From contig CALUXB010000001.1 in NCBI GenBank assembly GCA_944324645.1, forward strand, positions 364,837-428,836: a DNA stretch of 64,000 nt, read 5' to 3'. Positions 44,666 to 53,416 of the stretch are shown piece by piece; the stretch's first letter is position 1, and the number at the start of each line of letters is the position of its first letter. The notes under the pieces are model-generated. The model made no database searches. It saw only the letters and a list, made by a program, of their open reading frames with translations, and was not told the origin of the DNA. The position numbers were made by a program, and so were the translations under genes. The stretch is from an uncultured Elusimicrobiales bacterium (GTDB lineage Bacteria; Elusimicrobiota; Elusimicrobia; Elusimicrobiales; Elusimicrobiaceae).

Positions 44666-45589
44666 TTAGAGCGGTTGTTTGAAATCTTCTCCGATAATCA
44701 GGCGCACATCACAAATAGCAGCCCCTTGTTTTTCAGATTCAATTTCTACATTAATCCCGATAGCGGTGCTTAATTGTTTAATTTGGTCCAACCGTCCGGT
44801 ATAGTTGACGATACGGGTTTTTGGCTGAGCCGGGCCAGGGTAATTGTCATACTGCAGCACATCTACTTGCAATAATCCTTTTTGGCTTTGGTTGCGCAAG
44901 AATTGAGTCAATTCCAAGGCGGCTCCTTTCTTGCCCCCGCCGTTTAAAATCTCCACCAGCAGCGGCCGGTCGTCCACCGCCAGCGGTGCGCGGTCTTCTA
45001 CCGGGGCGGCAATATGGTCTTTGGGGACTTTGCCGGAGGATGACTTTTTAGCCGTTGTTTTTTCTCCGGCGGTACGCACGGTGAAATCCGCTATTTCCAT
45101 TTGGCTTAAATCCATACCGTAAAGTACAAATTCTGCCAAATTAATATTGGTGCGCTTATCGTGATATGCGGCAATATATTTCCAAATGGCGTTGAGGGCT
45201 AACAGGGGATTATAGCGCCAGGAAGAAATGGTCTGTTTAAAATTTTCCCAAAAATCGTTGCGCTTAAGTGTCCGGGGCAGATAAAAAAGGACGTGGTCCG
45301 TTTCCAAACCAGAGACACGAAAAAGATTCTGTGCATTTTCCAGGGGGTCTTGGGGAATTTTACGGCGGTTGACCGTAGTCAGTACAGTTTGCTCAGAGGA
45401 TGGATTGTAAGAAAAAAGCATAGCCGGTTGGGTCAGCACCGCTACATAGAGGGTTTGGTCGGCACGTTGGGCCAAAGCATAGGCTGTGGGGGAGGAAAAT
45501 TGAACATAAGCCGCCCAGCCCGTGACTGCCAATAAGACAACAAGCAGGACTTTTTCTATTAAGCCGCGCATTTTACCAGATGATTCCAT
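44666..45589 (-). CDS. Membrane-anchored LytR C-terminal-domain protein
   Basis: A 307-aa protein with one N-terminal membrane anchor (GLIEKVLLVVLLAVTGWAAYVQF). A poorly conserved middle resembles a degenerate LCP catalytic region (DHVLFYLPRTLKRND). A basic linker follows, then a clear LytR_C domain (LLVEILNGGGKKGAALELTQFLR to IIGEDF). LytR_C domains are found on cell-envelope proteins. It overlaps nadD-yqeK by 31 nt at its start and is co-transcribed with it, a variant of the common nadD-yqeK-lytR-rsfS neighbourhood in which rsfS is absent. Confidence 0.82.
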   Translation of the reverse strand: MESSGKMRGLIEKVLLVVLLAVTGWAAYVQFSSPTAYALAQRADQTLYVAVLTQPAMLFSYNPSSEQTVLTTVNRRKIPQDPLENAQNLFRVSGLETDHVLFYLPRTLKRNDFWENFKQTISSWRYNPLLALNAIWKYIAAYHDKRTNINLAEFVLYGMDLSQMEIADFTVRTAGEKTTAKKSSSGKVPKDHIAAPVEDRAPLAVDDRPLLVEILNGGGKKGAALELTQFLRNQSQKGLLQVDVLQYDNYPGPAQPKTRIVNYTGRLDQIKQLSTAIGINVEIESEKQGAAICDVRLIIGEDFKQPL

Positions 45590-46692
45590 AATTCAATCCC
45601 CACGGGGCAAAGCCATTTTTGGCTGTCTATGGTGAACCAAAGTTTGCGGTTGGCTGCGTAAAGCAACGCTTTTTCTAAATCTTGCACCGCCAACGTGCGG
45701 ATAACAAAGGCGTCTTTATATTTACGGTCTTTAGAAGAAATATCCGCCACAAACAAAATTTTGCTCAATGTGCTCATATGCAGGCTGCCCAGCGTATGTT
45801 CGGCAATAGCGTTTAAAACCTCTTTATCTTTTATGCCAAATTGATGTTTGGCAAGCCAAGCGGATACATAGGAGTGAAGCAAAGAAGGCTCAAAGCGGCA
45901 AATGTCCTCAAAAAAAGGAACTTTAATAGTGTGTTCTTTACAAAAGGCAATAAGCTCCGCACCGGAAAAACCTTTTCCAGCGTCGTGCAGAATACCGGCT
46001 TGTACGGCTTGTTCTGCCGGAACCTCATAGATGTCACTTAACAGCGAACATTGTTCTGCCACTTTGACGGAATGCAAATAGCGGTTTGGCTTTAAATGGG
46101 CTTTCAGCCAACGGTGCACGTGTAAGCCGTATAAATCATTTTTTAGAATAACCCGGCCCACCGCTTCCGGCACTTTGTCTTGCGGAATGGTGCCGCTGGC
46201 TAAGATGTGGGCGCGTACACGCGTGGAAGACATTTTGGGAAAGACACCCGGCAAAAAAATATGTCTAAAATCGGCTTTATGCTCAGGAAACCCCTTGCGT
46301 TTGCCAGCGACCACCGTAGCGTTTTTAAAGATATACTCCGGGTTTTTCCACGCGTGTAGGTCATTTAGGCAATCCGTACCGACCAATAAATAGATTTCCG
46401 GGTTTTCGTAGCGTTGGCAGAGGTATTGTACTAGCTGGTAAGAATAGGTCTTGCCGCCGCGTTTGAGCTCATAATCGTCAAAAATAATATTTTTTCCCAA
46501 AGGAGCAAAGGCCGCTTTAGCCATTTGCATACGCAATTTAAAGGGAGTGGGGGATTTGGCTTTAAAGGGGGAATGATACGCCGGCACGACGTGTGCCACC
46601 TCCGGCCGGATAATTTGCAAGGCCTTTTTGAGCATAGCAACGTGTCCTTTATGCACGGGGTCAAAGCTGCCCCCAAAAACAAGTACTTTCAT
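45559..46692 (-). CDS. nadD: Fused nicotinate-nucleotide adenylyltransferase (NadD) and HD phosphohydrolase (YqeK)
   Basis: A two-domain enzyme of 377 aa. Residues 1-190 are NadD: GGSFDPVHKGH at 8-18, and LLVGTDCLNDLHAWK and SSTRVRAHI, which make deamido-NAD from NaMN and ATP. Residues about 195-370 are a YqeK-type HD domain: RYLHSVKVAEQC, ILHDAGKG and HTLGSLHMSTLSKILFVADIS, which in other bacteria cleaves diadenosine tetraphosphate. In most genomes these are adjacent separate genes; here they form one chain. No Shine-Dalgarno: TGT-TATAAT lies 7 nt before the ATG. Confidence 0.93.
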   Translation of the reverse strand: MKVLVFGGSFDPVHKGHVAMLKKALQIIRPEVAHVVPAYHSPFKAKSPTPFKLRMQMAKAAFAPLGKNIIFDDYELKRGGKTYSYQLVQYLCQRYENPEIYLLVGTDCLNDLHAWKNPEYIFKNATVVAGKRKGFPEHKADFRHIFLPGVFPKMSSTRVRAHILASGTIPQDKVPEAVGRVILKNDLYGLHVHRWLKAHLKPNRYLHSVKVAEQCSLLSDIYEVPAEQAVQAGILHDAGKGFSGAELIAFCKEHTIKVPFFEDICRFEPSLLHSYVSAWLAKHQFGIKDKEVLNAIAEHTLGSLHMSTLSKILFVADISSKDRKYKDAFVIRTLAVQDLEKALLYAANRKLWFTIDSQKWLCPVGIELWNHLVKCAA

Positions 46693-46708
46693 AGTGTTTA
46701 TTATAACA
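46693..46708 (-). promoter_or_regulatory. Extended -10 promoter abutting the nadD-yqeK ATG (leaderless)
   Basis: TGT-TATAAT (46708-46700), then AAACACT, then the ATG at 46692. Confidence 0.65.
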
Positions 46709-46730
46709 GTTTTTATCCCTGCAGCTAGTT

Positions 46731-47759
46731 TTAACCTTTCATCCGTATGCGGGAGAGAAATAAAGCAGCCATTCCCAATATCAGCACGGCGATAAAATAC
46801 ACGGTAGCGGCGGCAATAATACTGATTTTCGTTACGGCAAAAGCCAAGATATTAAAAAATATACCCGCTACGGTAAATAAAAGCAGCGTTTCATTTTTGG
46901 ATAGGCCCACTTTCATTAACCGCAGGGCGGCGTGGTCATTACTGCCGCAAAGGGGATTTTTGCCTTTACACAGGCGCATCAAGCATACAAAGCCGGTGTC
47001 AAAAAGCGGTACGGCTAAAATGAGCAGCGGAGCCAAAAAGCCCAAGTTGGAGTGTTGGCTGTATCCCATTCCCATAGACAGCGCGGCAATAATAAAGCCC
47101 AGCAGGGTGCTGCCGCTGTCTCCCAAGAACGTTTTGATGCGGTTGCTGTGGTTATAGGGCCAAAAACCCACACAGGCTCCCAATAAGGCGCAGGCTCCAA
47201 AGTTGACATAGATAAATTCAGAAGGCAAGGCTATGAGAGCTAAACCCAAAGCGCACACCGTAGTTTGACTGACGCATAACCCATCTGAGATGTCTAGTAA
47301 GTTAAAGGCATTGGTAATGCCGATAACCCATAATAAAGTAAGCAAATAAGACAACAGAGCGCAGTCAAACAAAGTAATATGAATGCCGTAATAAATTAAT
47401 ACCAACCCGGCCGCCGCCTGCCCCAAGAGGCGTGTGGTAATAGTTAAGCCGCGTGGCTTTTTAAAATCATCAGCCAGCCCCAACAGAAAAATAATCAGGC
47501 CTCCCCACAAAATGCCGCGCAGAGCGTGCAATGTGCCGGAAGGAAAAGCTGTCGTCAAACGGATGAAGAGCAAACTGGCGGCTAAACCTAAGAAAATAGC
47601 ACTGCCTCCTACCACCGGTATAGGAGCGGCGTGTTTTTTGAGTCCGCCGGGTTTGTCGGTCAGGTATGGGCCGGCATAGCGGCGTAAAAACGGCAAAGCC
47701 AACGCCGTTACCATAGAGGCAATTAATGCAGAAAGAAGGTAAAGATACAAGCTGTCCAT
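46731..47759 (-). CDS. Undecaprenyl-phosphate sugar-1-phosphate transferase (WecA/TagO family)
   Basis: A 342-aa polytopic membrane enzyme of the MraY/WecA superfamily with about 10-11 hydrophobic segments. Catalytic motifs: LGLADDFKKPRGL (first Asp pair), NAFNLLDISDGL (metal-binding Asn/Asp), FLGDSGSTLLGF and GSNDHAALRL, the WecA/TagO form of the C-terminal His motif rather than the MraY one. It would attach a HexNAc-1-phosphate to undecaprenyl phosphate, starting an envelope glycan. The ATG follows TATGAT by 6 nt. Confidence 0.92.
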   Translation of the reverse strand: MDSLYLYLLSALIASMVTALALPFLRRYAGPYLTDKPGGLKKHAAPIPVVGGSAIFLGLAASLLFIRLTTAFPSGTLHALRGILWGGLIIFLLGLADDFKKPRGLTITTRLLGQAAAGLVLIYYGIHITLFDCALLSYLLTLLWVIGITNAFNLLDISDGLCVSQTTVCALGLALIALPSEFIYVNFGACALLGACVGFWPYNHSNRIKTFLGDSGSTLLGFIIAALSMGMGYSQHSNLGFLAPLLILAVPLFDTGFVCLMRLCKGKNPLCGSNDHAALRLMKVGLSKNETLLLFTVAGIFFNILAFAVTKISIIAAATVYFIAVLILGMAALFLSRIRMKG

Positions 47760-47771
47760 ATAATTATCATA
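47760..47771 (-). promoter_or_regulatory. -10 box abutting the WecA-like ATG (leaderless)
   Basis: TATGAT (47771-47766), then AATTAT, then the ATG at 47759. Confidence 0.45.
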
Positions 47772-47816
47772 TAATAATTAATAGCTTTTCGTCAGCGGCT
47801 AGGGAAAGGAAAAATA

Positions 47817-48440
47817 ATGAAAAAATTAAGTGTTTTAGTAATGGGATTATATCTGTTAGGGGGCTGTACTTGGCTGGGGTTGAAAACCTCTTGCGATGGG
47901 CGCGAATGGTCTAGACCTTCTTTCTTTGACCAGGGGCAGTATTTAGCCGCTTTTAAAACGGTTTTACAGGCGCGTTCTGAGGTGTTGGAAGGCATTTTAC
48001 AAATTAAACAAACCGCCCCCGATACCTATGATGCCGTTTTGTTTGCCGCGGCCGGCGGATATAAATTAATGCAGGCGCAGGTAACCCCGCGGGGGGCGGA
48101 GTTTTTCTTTTTGGCAGTAGGGGCGGACCAGGCGCTGGTGCGTGAAAAGGCCGCCAGCTTTTTAACGTTGCTTTTATTTCCTCCGTCTGATTATCAAACC
48201 TGCCGGGAAAAAGAAGCCACGCGTATAGTAACTTATGGCCCCAGTCTGGCGGCGCATTATATGTATTTGCCCAACCAACGCTATCCGGCTTCTGCCAGTA
48301 TCCGTAAAACTTTTGGCACGGTGCATATGTCTTTTGAGGAGTACCGCCCTTATGGACAGGCAATGATTCCGCACAAAATAAGCTATGAGGACGGCACATT
48401 ACAGGCAGATTTGCTTTTGATTGCTTTAAAAACAGAATAA
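47817..48440 (+). CDS. Lipoprotein of unknown function
   Basis: A 207-aa lipoprotein (MKKLSVLVMGLYLLGGC, lipobox LGGC). The mature domain, about 185 residues, alternates strands and helices (YLAAFKTVLQARSEVLEGILQIKQ, DAVLFAAAGGYKLMQAQVTPRGAEFFF), a pattern seen in small outer-membrane-associated lipoproteins that handle envelope glycolipids; no family is certain. The ribosome site AGGGAAAGGA lies upstream. It is divergent from the WecA-like gene. Confidence 0.75.
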   Translation: MKKLSVLVMGLYLLGGCTWLGLKTSCDGREWSRPSFFDQGQYLAAFKTVLQARSEVLEGILQIKQTAPDTYDAVLFAAAGGYKLMQAQVTPRGAEFFFLAVGADQALVREKAASFLTLLLFPPSDYQTCREKEATRIVTYGPSLAAHYMYLPNQRYPASASIRKTFGTVHMSFEEYRPYGQAMIPHKISYEDGTLQADLLLIALKTE

Positions 48441-48839
48441 GAGAAGCCGCTTTTGTTGTTTTTCCGAACTCTTTCTTGTGGCGCTTTTGTCCAAGAGCGC
48501 ATAATAAATTTTGCTTCTTCTGTATGGGGTAATAAACAGGGTGCTACTAAAGTGCAAGAGGATATTTTCATTGGGGCCCCCACAAAATGCCGCCGCTATG
48601 CTGTAAAAATGGTCAGAAAGGAAAAAGTCGTACACAAACTGCAAAGGCCCAATGCTAAGCAGTAAAATAAAACGACACTCGCGCCTACTGGGCCTATGCT
48701 TAGGGGGGATTTTCCTAGTTGCTCTTGACCAGAAAAGAGTCAATAAAAATATTTTCCTTAGTAATGGCCGCGAAAGCGCCCTTTTTTTTATAGAGAAAAT
48801 AAAGGCCGCTAATTAATAGGCCGGCGGATTGTAAAAGCC
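48441..48839. other. Non-coding stretch, about 400 bp, before pilin cassette 5
   Basis: No protein-like frame is convincing on either strand. CTAAGC (about 48652-48657) and GCTTAG (about 48698-48703), together with flanking CAGTA/TACTG-type matches, make an imperfect inverted repeat, possibly the remnant of a structured transcript. Confidence 0.35.
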
Positions 48840-48896
48840 TTGCGCTGTTTTTTTTTTTTGATAGATTTTGTTTATGAACAAAATCTATCAAAAAAA
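48840..48896 (+). promoter_or_regulatory. Pilin switch element 4 (longest palindrome)
   Basis: TTGCGC (48840-48845), 16-nt spacer with T12 (48848-48859), TGA-TAGATT (-10 at 48862-48867), 6 nt, ATG at 48874. A perfect 20-bp inverted repeat (48853-48872 and 48877-48896) has only the four bases TATG as spacer. Confidence 0.78.
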
Positions 48897-49476
48897 CATT
48901 CTCCCCGCCCGAAACCTTTCTGGAGGCATTTTAAGGCGGCTTTTGGGCAGGCCTTGGGCTGCCAAAAACCATTTCTGGCCAGTTGTTTGCGGCGGCTTTA
49001 CACTTATAGAGCTGTTGGTGGTGGTGCTGATTATAGGTGTTTTGGCGTCGGTAGCCTATCCACAGTATAAAAGGGCTGTTGTAAAGAGCCGTTATACACA
49101 GATTCAAATTTTTACCAATACTTTGTATAACGCATTAGAACGGTATTATATGGCCAATGGTACCTATCCGCCGGATTTAAGTTCGCTGGATATAGAATTT
49201 TCCGGAGGCATACAAACTTCAGAATCTAGAATTTACTTTGGGAAGTATGGCTGTACTTATCATTTTAATACAGAAAGTGCTACGAATTCTATTCAATGCG
49301 ATATTTCAAGCCCTTTCTTTATCGGAATGCGTATTTTTTTGACGGAGGGGAGAAGCGTGAAAAGATATTGTATCGCCTTGAACACATCAAAAGAAGGAGA
49401 AGATTTTTGTACGTCTATGGGCGGTATAAATCCGTTTGACAGCGGCGGAGGACAAGTGCACTATTTGTTGCCATAA
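48874..49476 (+). CDS. Type IV pilin-like protein, cassette 5 (long leader)
   Basis: A prepilin of 200 aa with an unusually long leader of 41 residues: MNKIYQKNILPARN, then a Gly/Arg-rich part and FWPVVCGG before FTLIELLVVVLIIGVLASVAYPQYK, with Glu5. The leader is closely related to that of cassette 7 at 55038. The C-terminal domain has cysteines near CTYHF, CDIS, CIAL and CTSMGG and ends HYLLP, much like cassette 1. The ATG at 48874 matches the -10 rule and lies in the palindrome loop. A terminator follows. Confidence 0.9.
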   Translation: MNKIYQKNILPARNLSGGILRRLLGRPWAAKNHFWPVVCGGFTLIELLVVVLIIGVLASVAYPQYKRAVVKSRYTQIQIFTNTLYNALERYYMANGTYPPDLSSLDIEFSGGIQTSESRIYFGKYGCTYHFNTESATNSIQCDISSPFFIGMRIFLTEGRSVKRYCIALNTSKEGEDFCTSMGGINPFDSGGGQVHYLLP

Positions 49477-49488
49477 ATATTGTCGGAT

Positions 49489-49525
49489 AAAAATCCTGCC
49501 TCGCATATAGTGCAGGATTTTTTAT
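49489..49525 (+). terminator. Terminator of pilin cassette 5
   Basis: AAAATCCTGC (49490-49499) pairs with GCAGGATTTT (49512-49521), followed by more T. Confidence 0.88.
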
Positions 49526-49531
49526 ATGCTG

Positions 49532-50224
49532 TTATCCTTGGGTATTGTCAAAGGGCTTTTTATTAATAAAGCGTTCCGAATGATCGGTTACTTTATCTAG
49601 TTCTGCTTTTAGCTCGGCCGCTACGGCGTCCATATCACTTTCTTCCGTTACGTGAATGGCTTTCCCATAGGTCAGGGCGGTGCTGCCAAAAGGAAGCGGC
49701 ACTCTCATTTTATCCCAAGAGCCTACTTTAAATTTATGGCTCAGCGCTGTACCTACTGGAATAATGGGAAGGCCCGTTTTTTTAGCTAAGAACAAAATAC
49801 CCTGTTGCACCTGGTAAATGGGGCCGCGGGGGCCGTCGGGCGTAAGCATTGGGTGGTAGCCCGCCTCGGCAATATTCATCAGCTTAATCAAAGCGCGCGC
49901 ACCGCCGCGGGTGGTGCTGCCGCGCACGGCTTTCATACCAAATTTAGGCAGTACGCGGGCGATATATTCTCCATCGTCGCTTAAGCTGATAAGGGAACAT
50001 ATTTTTTGCCCACGGTAGGGATAGAGCAAAAAGAGTTGTTGGTTGTGCCAAATGGCGTAAATAAAATTTTTGCCCTCTTTTTCCATTTGGAGAAATTCTT
50101 CCGTTTTAAACCAATAGATGCGCGTCGTCCACCCCAAAAACAGGGTGTACCAGTAAATAGCAGTAGAACCCAGAACGTGTTTCCACGAAACTTTTTTCTT
50201 TTCCAGAGAAGTTGGTTTGGGCAT
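49532..50224 (-). CDS. DUF374-family lysophospholipid acyltransferase-like protein
   Basis: A 230-aa membrane-associated acyltransferase-like protein. It has the shortened acyltransferase signature IWHNQQLFLLYPYRG (His-x4-type motif), AVRGSTTRGGARAL, MLTPDGPRGPIYQVQQGILFLAKKTGLPIIPVG and a C-terminal basic tail, all typical of DUF374 proteins proposed to acylate lipid A or lysophospholipids. One nucleotide is shared with the gene upstream (TAATG), so translation is coupled. Confidence 0.88.
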   Translation of the reverse strand: MPKPTSLEKKKVSWKHVLGSTAIYWYTLFLGWTTRIYWFKTEEFLQMEKEGKNFIYAIWHNQQLFLLYPYRGQKICSLISLSDDGEYIARVLPKFGMKAVRGSTTRGGARALIKLMNIAEAGYHPMLTPDGPRGPIYQVQQGILFLAKKTGLPIIPVGTALSHKFKVGSWDKMRVPLPFGSTALTYGKAIHVTEESDMDAVAAELKAELDKVTDHSERFINKKPFDNTQG

Positions 50225-50853
50225 TATTTTTTTCCTTTGCGTTTTTTCTTCTGCCAGGGGATAATGAATACAGTGCTTGCCAGCGGCTGGAGAACAGCCC
50301 CGTCCAGCGATACTTCTATTTTTTCTGAGTGGATGCGCTCTAAGAGCTGGGGCAAAATTTTAGCGGCGGTCTGCTCATCGGTGCGGGGGGCCTCTTTAAA
50401 CAGTTTTGGCTCCGGCGCAAGGCCCATCTTGGGTACATAGACAAACTGCGGCTCCAGCGCTTCATATTCTTCTTTTTCTGCCTGTTCTTTCACTAAATCT
50501 GTCACAAACAAAACGGCGGTGCGCAAAAATTCAAATAAAACAGTATAAGCCACAAGTTGTTTAGTGCCTTCTAAAGCTTGGGCAAATTGGGCGGCCTGGG
50601 CGCCTAAGGTAACGGCACACGCGCTGAACATTCCTTCGGCAGCAATGGTTTCATTTCCTAAGTTCCAAAGGGCATTTTCATTTAACTCATAGACGGTGCC
50701 CGGGTCCAGCTGGGCGGCCAGCTCCAGCACAAAGCGCGCCAGTTCCAATTCGCCGTTTAATCCGGCGGCAGGCAAATCCAACCCCAAGCGCAATATTTTG
50801 CGGGTGATTTCTTTTTGGCGGGTGCTGATTTTAAAGCGTTTGATTTTTCTCAT
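50224..50853 (-). CDS. Vitamin B12-independent, unrecognised soluble protein upstream of the DUF374 gene
   Basis: A 209-aa protein that I do not recognise. An alpha-helical N-terminal half (KISTRQKEITRKILRLGLDL, ARFVLELAAQLDPG) is followed by FSACAVTLGAQAAQFAQALEGTKQ and an FLRTAVLFVTDLVKEQAEKEEYEAL stretch, with a basic C-terminus (WQKKKRKGKK). The shape is that of a cytoplasmic catalytic or partner protein of 20-25 kDa. It is operonic with the acyltransferase (TAATG overlap). Upstream, a weak TTTAAT lies 6 nt before the ATG. No cofactor motif is visible. Confidence 0.6.
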   Translation of the reverse strand: MRKIKRFKISTRQKEITRKILRLGLDLPAAGLNGELELARFVLELAAQLDPGTVYELNENALWNLGNETIAAEGMFSACAVTLGAQAAQFAQALEGTKQLVAYTVLFEFLRTAVLFVTDLVKEQAEKEEYEALEPQFVYVPKMGLAPEPKLFKEAPRTDEQTAAKILPQLLERIHSEKIEVSLDGAVLQPLASTVFIIPWQKKKRKGKK

Positions 50854-50865
50854 ACCGTTATTAAA
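50854..50865 (-). promoter_or_regulatory. Weak -10 box abutting the ATG (possible leaderless start)
   Basis: TTTAAT (50865-50860), then AACGGT, then the ATG at 50853. The box is further from consensus than the other examples. Confidence 0.3.
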
Positions 50866-50944
50866 GTAACTTTTTTTATCAACCCTTGGCTAGAAAAAGA
50901 CTCATAAAAAAAGCTGCTTTGTTAGGATAAATGGGCTCAGCCTA

Positions 50945-50978
50945 AAAAACCGGGCGCGGGTTAGCGCGCCCGGTTTTA
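50945..50978 (-). terminator. Terminator of the yajC-secD-secF operon
   Basis: AAAACCGGGCGCG pairs with CGCGCCCGGTTTT, with more T on the minus strand. Confidence 0.92.
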
Positions 50979-50984
50979 TGAAAC

Positions 50985-52004
50985 TTATCTTCTGTTTCTG
51001 CGGCTTTTGCGTACGGATTTTTTGGACGGACCTGCCACTTGGGCCGGGGCCGGGAGCTCTTCTTTTTGCACTTTGGGGGCTGCTGCCGCTTTGCGGGCGG
51101 GAGCCGCCGGAGCCGTTTCTCTGCTTTCGCCGCCGTGCGTCCATACATACACCATCGGGGTGGTTAGTGCAACCGTGGTGTAAAAACCACAGATACAACC
51201 CACCAACATAGCAAAGGAGAAGGAATTGAGGGCTTCTCCGCCAAAGAAATACAGAATAAACAGCGAGCCCACCACAGTAATAGACGTGATTACCGTACGG
51301 GAGAGGGTTTCGTTGATGGAGAGGTTAATGAGCTCTCCCAGCGAAGCCCGCGGGTGCAGGCGCATATTTTCGCGGATGCGGTCAAAAATAACGATGGTGT
51401 CGTTAATAGAGAAACCGGCTACCGTTAAGAAGGCCGCCACCACTACCAGGTCAATTTCGCGCTGCGTAATGGCAAATGCCACCGCCATTACAAACAAGTC
51501 GTGGAACAAAGCGATAACGCCCGAGGTGCCCCACAGAATGTTGCTGAAGCGAAACGCCACATAGATGATGATGAACACCAAAGACAGAATAATCGCCCAC
51601 ACGGCGCGTTCCGTCATATCCTGGCCTACGGAAGGCCCTACGAAGTTGGTCTGCTGCACCACATAGGGCACGTTGAGCGTGTCTAACGCTTTTTCTACGC
51701 GTGCCTGCACTTCGTCAATATTGCCTTCGGTGCCTTTTTCGCGCACGGCGTAGGTGTTGTCGCCGTAAGACTGCAGTTCCGATTCACTGCCCGTTTGGGT
51801 CAGTGCCTCACGCACTTTAGCCATATCTACGGTTTGTTCAAATTTTACCTGCACCATCGTGCCTCCGGTAAAATCCACCCCCATATTCAGCCCTTTGGTG
51901 GCAAATAAGTAAATACCTACCACAAAGATAAGCGCCGAAATGGTGAAATATACTTTCCTGTATTTAAGGAAATCAATGTTGGTTTTCGGGAAAAAGGTCA
52001 TCAT
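50985..52004 (-). CDS. secF: Protein translocase subunit SecF
   Basis: An RND-type membrane protein of 339 aa that works with SecD to pull exported proteins through SecYEG using the proton gradient. Seen: N-terminal membrane segment after IDFLKYRKVYF, GVDFTGGTMVQVKFE of the periplasmic part, VGPSVGQDMTERAVWAIILSL, AGFSINDTIVIFDRIREN and LSRTVITSITVVGSLFILYFFGG. The C-terminus has an unusual Ala/Pro/Lys-rich tail ending SVRKSRRNRR. Its start overlaps the secD stop by 4 nt (ATGA). Confidence 0.96.
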   Translation of the reverse strand: MMTFFPKTNIDFLKYRKVYFTISALIFVVGIYLFATKGLNMGVDFTGGTMVQVKFEQTVDMAKVREALTQTGSESELQSYGDNTYAVREKGTEGNIDEVQARVEKALDTLNVPYVVQQTNFVGPSVGQDMTERAVWAIILSLVFIIIYVAFRFSNILWGTSGVIALFHDLFVMAVAFAITQREIDLVVVAAFLTVAGFSINDTIVIFDRIRENMRLHPRASLGELINLSINETLSRTVITSITVVGSLFILYFFGGEALNSFSFAMLVGCICGFYTTVALTTPMVYVWTHGGESRETAPAAPARKAAAAPKVQKEELPAPAQVAGPSKKSVRKSRRNRR

Positions 52005-53416
52005 AAGCTGATCTCCTTGGGGTTAGACGTAAGAATCATCTCATACATAGCGCGCGTGACAAACACGGCCGTGAACAAGCTGACGGTCAAACCAATAATA
52101 AGCGTAACGGCAAAGCCTTTGACCGGGCCTGTGCCAAACTGCAGCAGACAGCAACCCACAATAATAGTCGTGATGTTGGAGTCAAAAATGGCAGACCAGG
52201 CTTTGTCATACCCAAGTTGGATAATGGTGGGTATGGGCTTGCCCAAGAGTTTTTCTTCTCTCATACGTTCAATAATCAGTACGTTGGCGTCAATGGCCAT
52301 AGCCAAAGACAAGATGATACCGGCAATGCCGGGCACCGTCAACGTAGCGGAGAAATAGCTCATAACCGCCATCAAAAGGACCAGGTTTAATACCAGCGCC
52401 GTATCGGCGATAAAGCCGGCCCATTTGTAGTAGATAATCATAAACAGCAAGATAGCCAGCAGCGCATATAAAGAGGCGCCTAAACCGGATTTGATGGAGT
52501 CTTCACCCAGTGTGGGCCCGATGGTGCGTTTTTCAATAATGCGCACCGGGGCGGGCAGGGCGCCGGCTTTAAGCACAATAGTCAGTTGGCGTGCTTCTTC
52601 CAGCGTGAACGTGCCGGAAATGCGGCCTTCTTTGGTGATGCGGCTTTGCACTACCGGGGCGGACTGAATGGTGTTGTCCAGCACGATAGCCAGCTGTTTG
52701 CCGATGTTGGAGCCGGTCAGCTGTCCGAACTTTTTGGCCCCTTCGGCATTAAAAGAGAAAGCCACTTCGGGGTAGCCGTTTTCGCCGTACATGGTCAGGT
52801 GGGCGTCGTCCAAATCGGCCCCGGTGACTTTGGCTACTTTATCTACCACATTGTAGCCGCCGTCTTTGGTGCGGAAAATGGTGTACCCTTCCGGCAAAAG
52901 TTTGGCAATTTCGGGTTTTAATGCGCCGTCTTGGTCGTAAGGCTCATCCATGCTTTCCAGCTTGGCGATGGCCTTCTCTGCGGCGGTGGTATCGTTTTTG
53001 ACGATGTGGAATTCCAACATAGCCGTCTTGCCGATTAATGCTTCCGCCGCGGCCGGGTTGGCCACGCCGGGCAGCTGCACCAAAATCCACTTTTCGCCTT
53101 GGCGGGTAATGGACGTTTCACCCACGCCGTATTGGTCAATGCGGTTGCGGATGATTTCAATGGCGCGCGCCATCGCTTCGTTGAGCGGTTCGCGGTCGCT
53201 GAGTTTGCTCACATCAAGCTCTAAAAGCAGGCTGCTGCCGCCGCGCAAATCCAACCCCAGGTTGAGAATGCGCTGCGGGCGTTCGCCCAGAGCTTCCAGC
53301 TTTTCGCGTTCGGCATTCGGTTTGGAATACCAGCGGTAGTTGGGATAAATTAAGGCCAGCGATCCCAACAAAATAACAATGATGACAATCCATTTAATGG
53401 CCAGCGATTTGGACAT
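52001..53416 (-). CDS. secD: Protein translocase subunit SecD
   Basis: The 471-aa partner of SecF: a membrane segment at residues 8-25, then GLDLRGGSSLLLELDVSKL (P1 head base), IRNRIDQYGVGETSITRQG, the periplasmic P1 region, then VRIIEKRTIGPTLGEDSIKSGLGASLYALLAI and the membrane half with GIAGIILSLAMAIDANVLIIERMREE and DSNITTIIVG. Length and order are normal for short bacterial SecD. It overlaps yajC by one nucleotide (TAATG) and secF by four, a tight operon. Confidence 0.97.
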   Translation of the reverse strand: MSKSLAIKWIVIIVILLGSLALIYPNYRWYSKPNAEREKLEALGERPQRILNLGLDLRGGSSLLLELDVSKLSDREPLNEAMARAIEIIRNRIDQYGVGETSITRQGEKWILVQLPGVANPAAAEALIGKTAMLEFHIVKNDTTAAEKAIAKLESMDEPYDQDGALKPEIAKLLPEGYTIFRTKDGGYNVVDKVAKVTGADLDDAHLTMYGENGYPEVAFSFNAEGAKKFGQLTGSNIGKQLAIVLDNTIQSAPVVQSRITKEGRISGTFTLEEARQLTIVLKAGALPAPVRIIEKRTIGPTLGEDSIKSGLGASLYALLAILLFMIIYYKWAGFIADTALVLNLVLLMAVMSYFSATLTVPGIAGIILSLAMAIDANVLIIERMREEKLLGKPIPTIIQLGYDKAWSAIFDSNITTIIVGCCLLQFGTGPVKGFAVTLIIGLTVSLFTAVFVTRAMYEMILTSNPKEISL

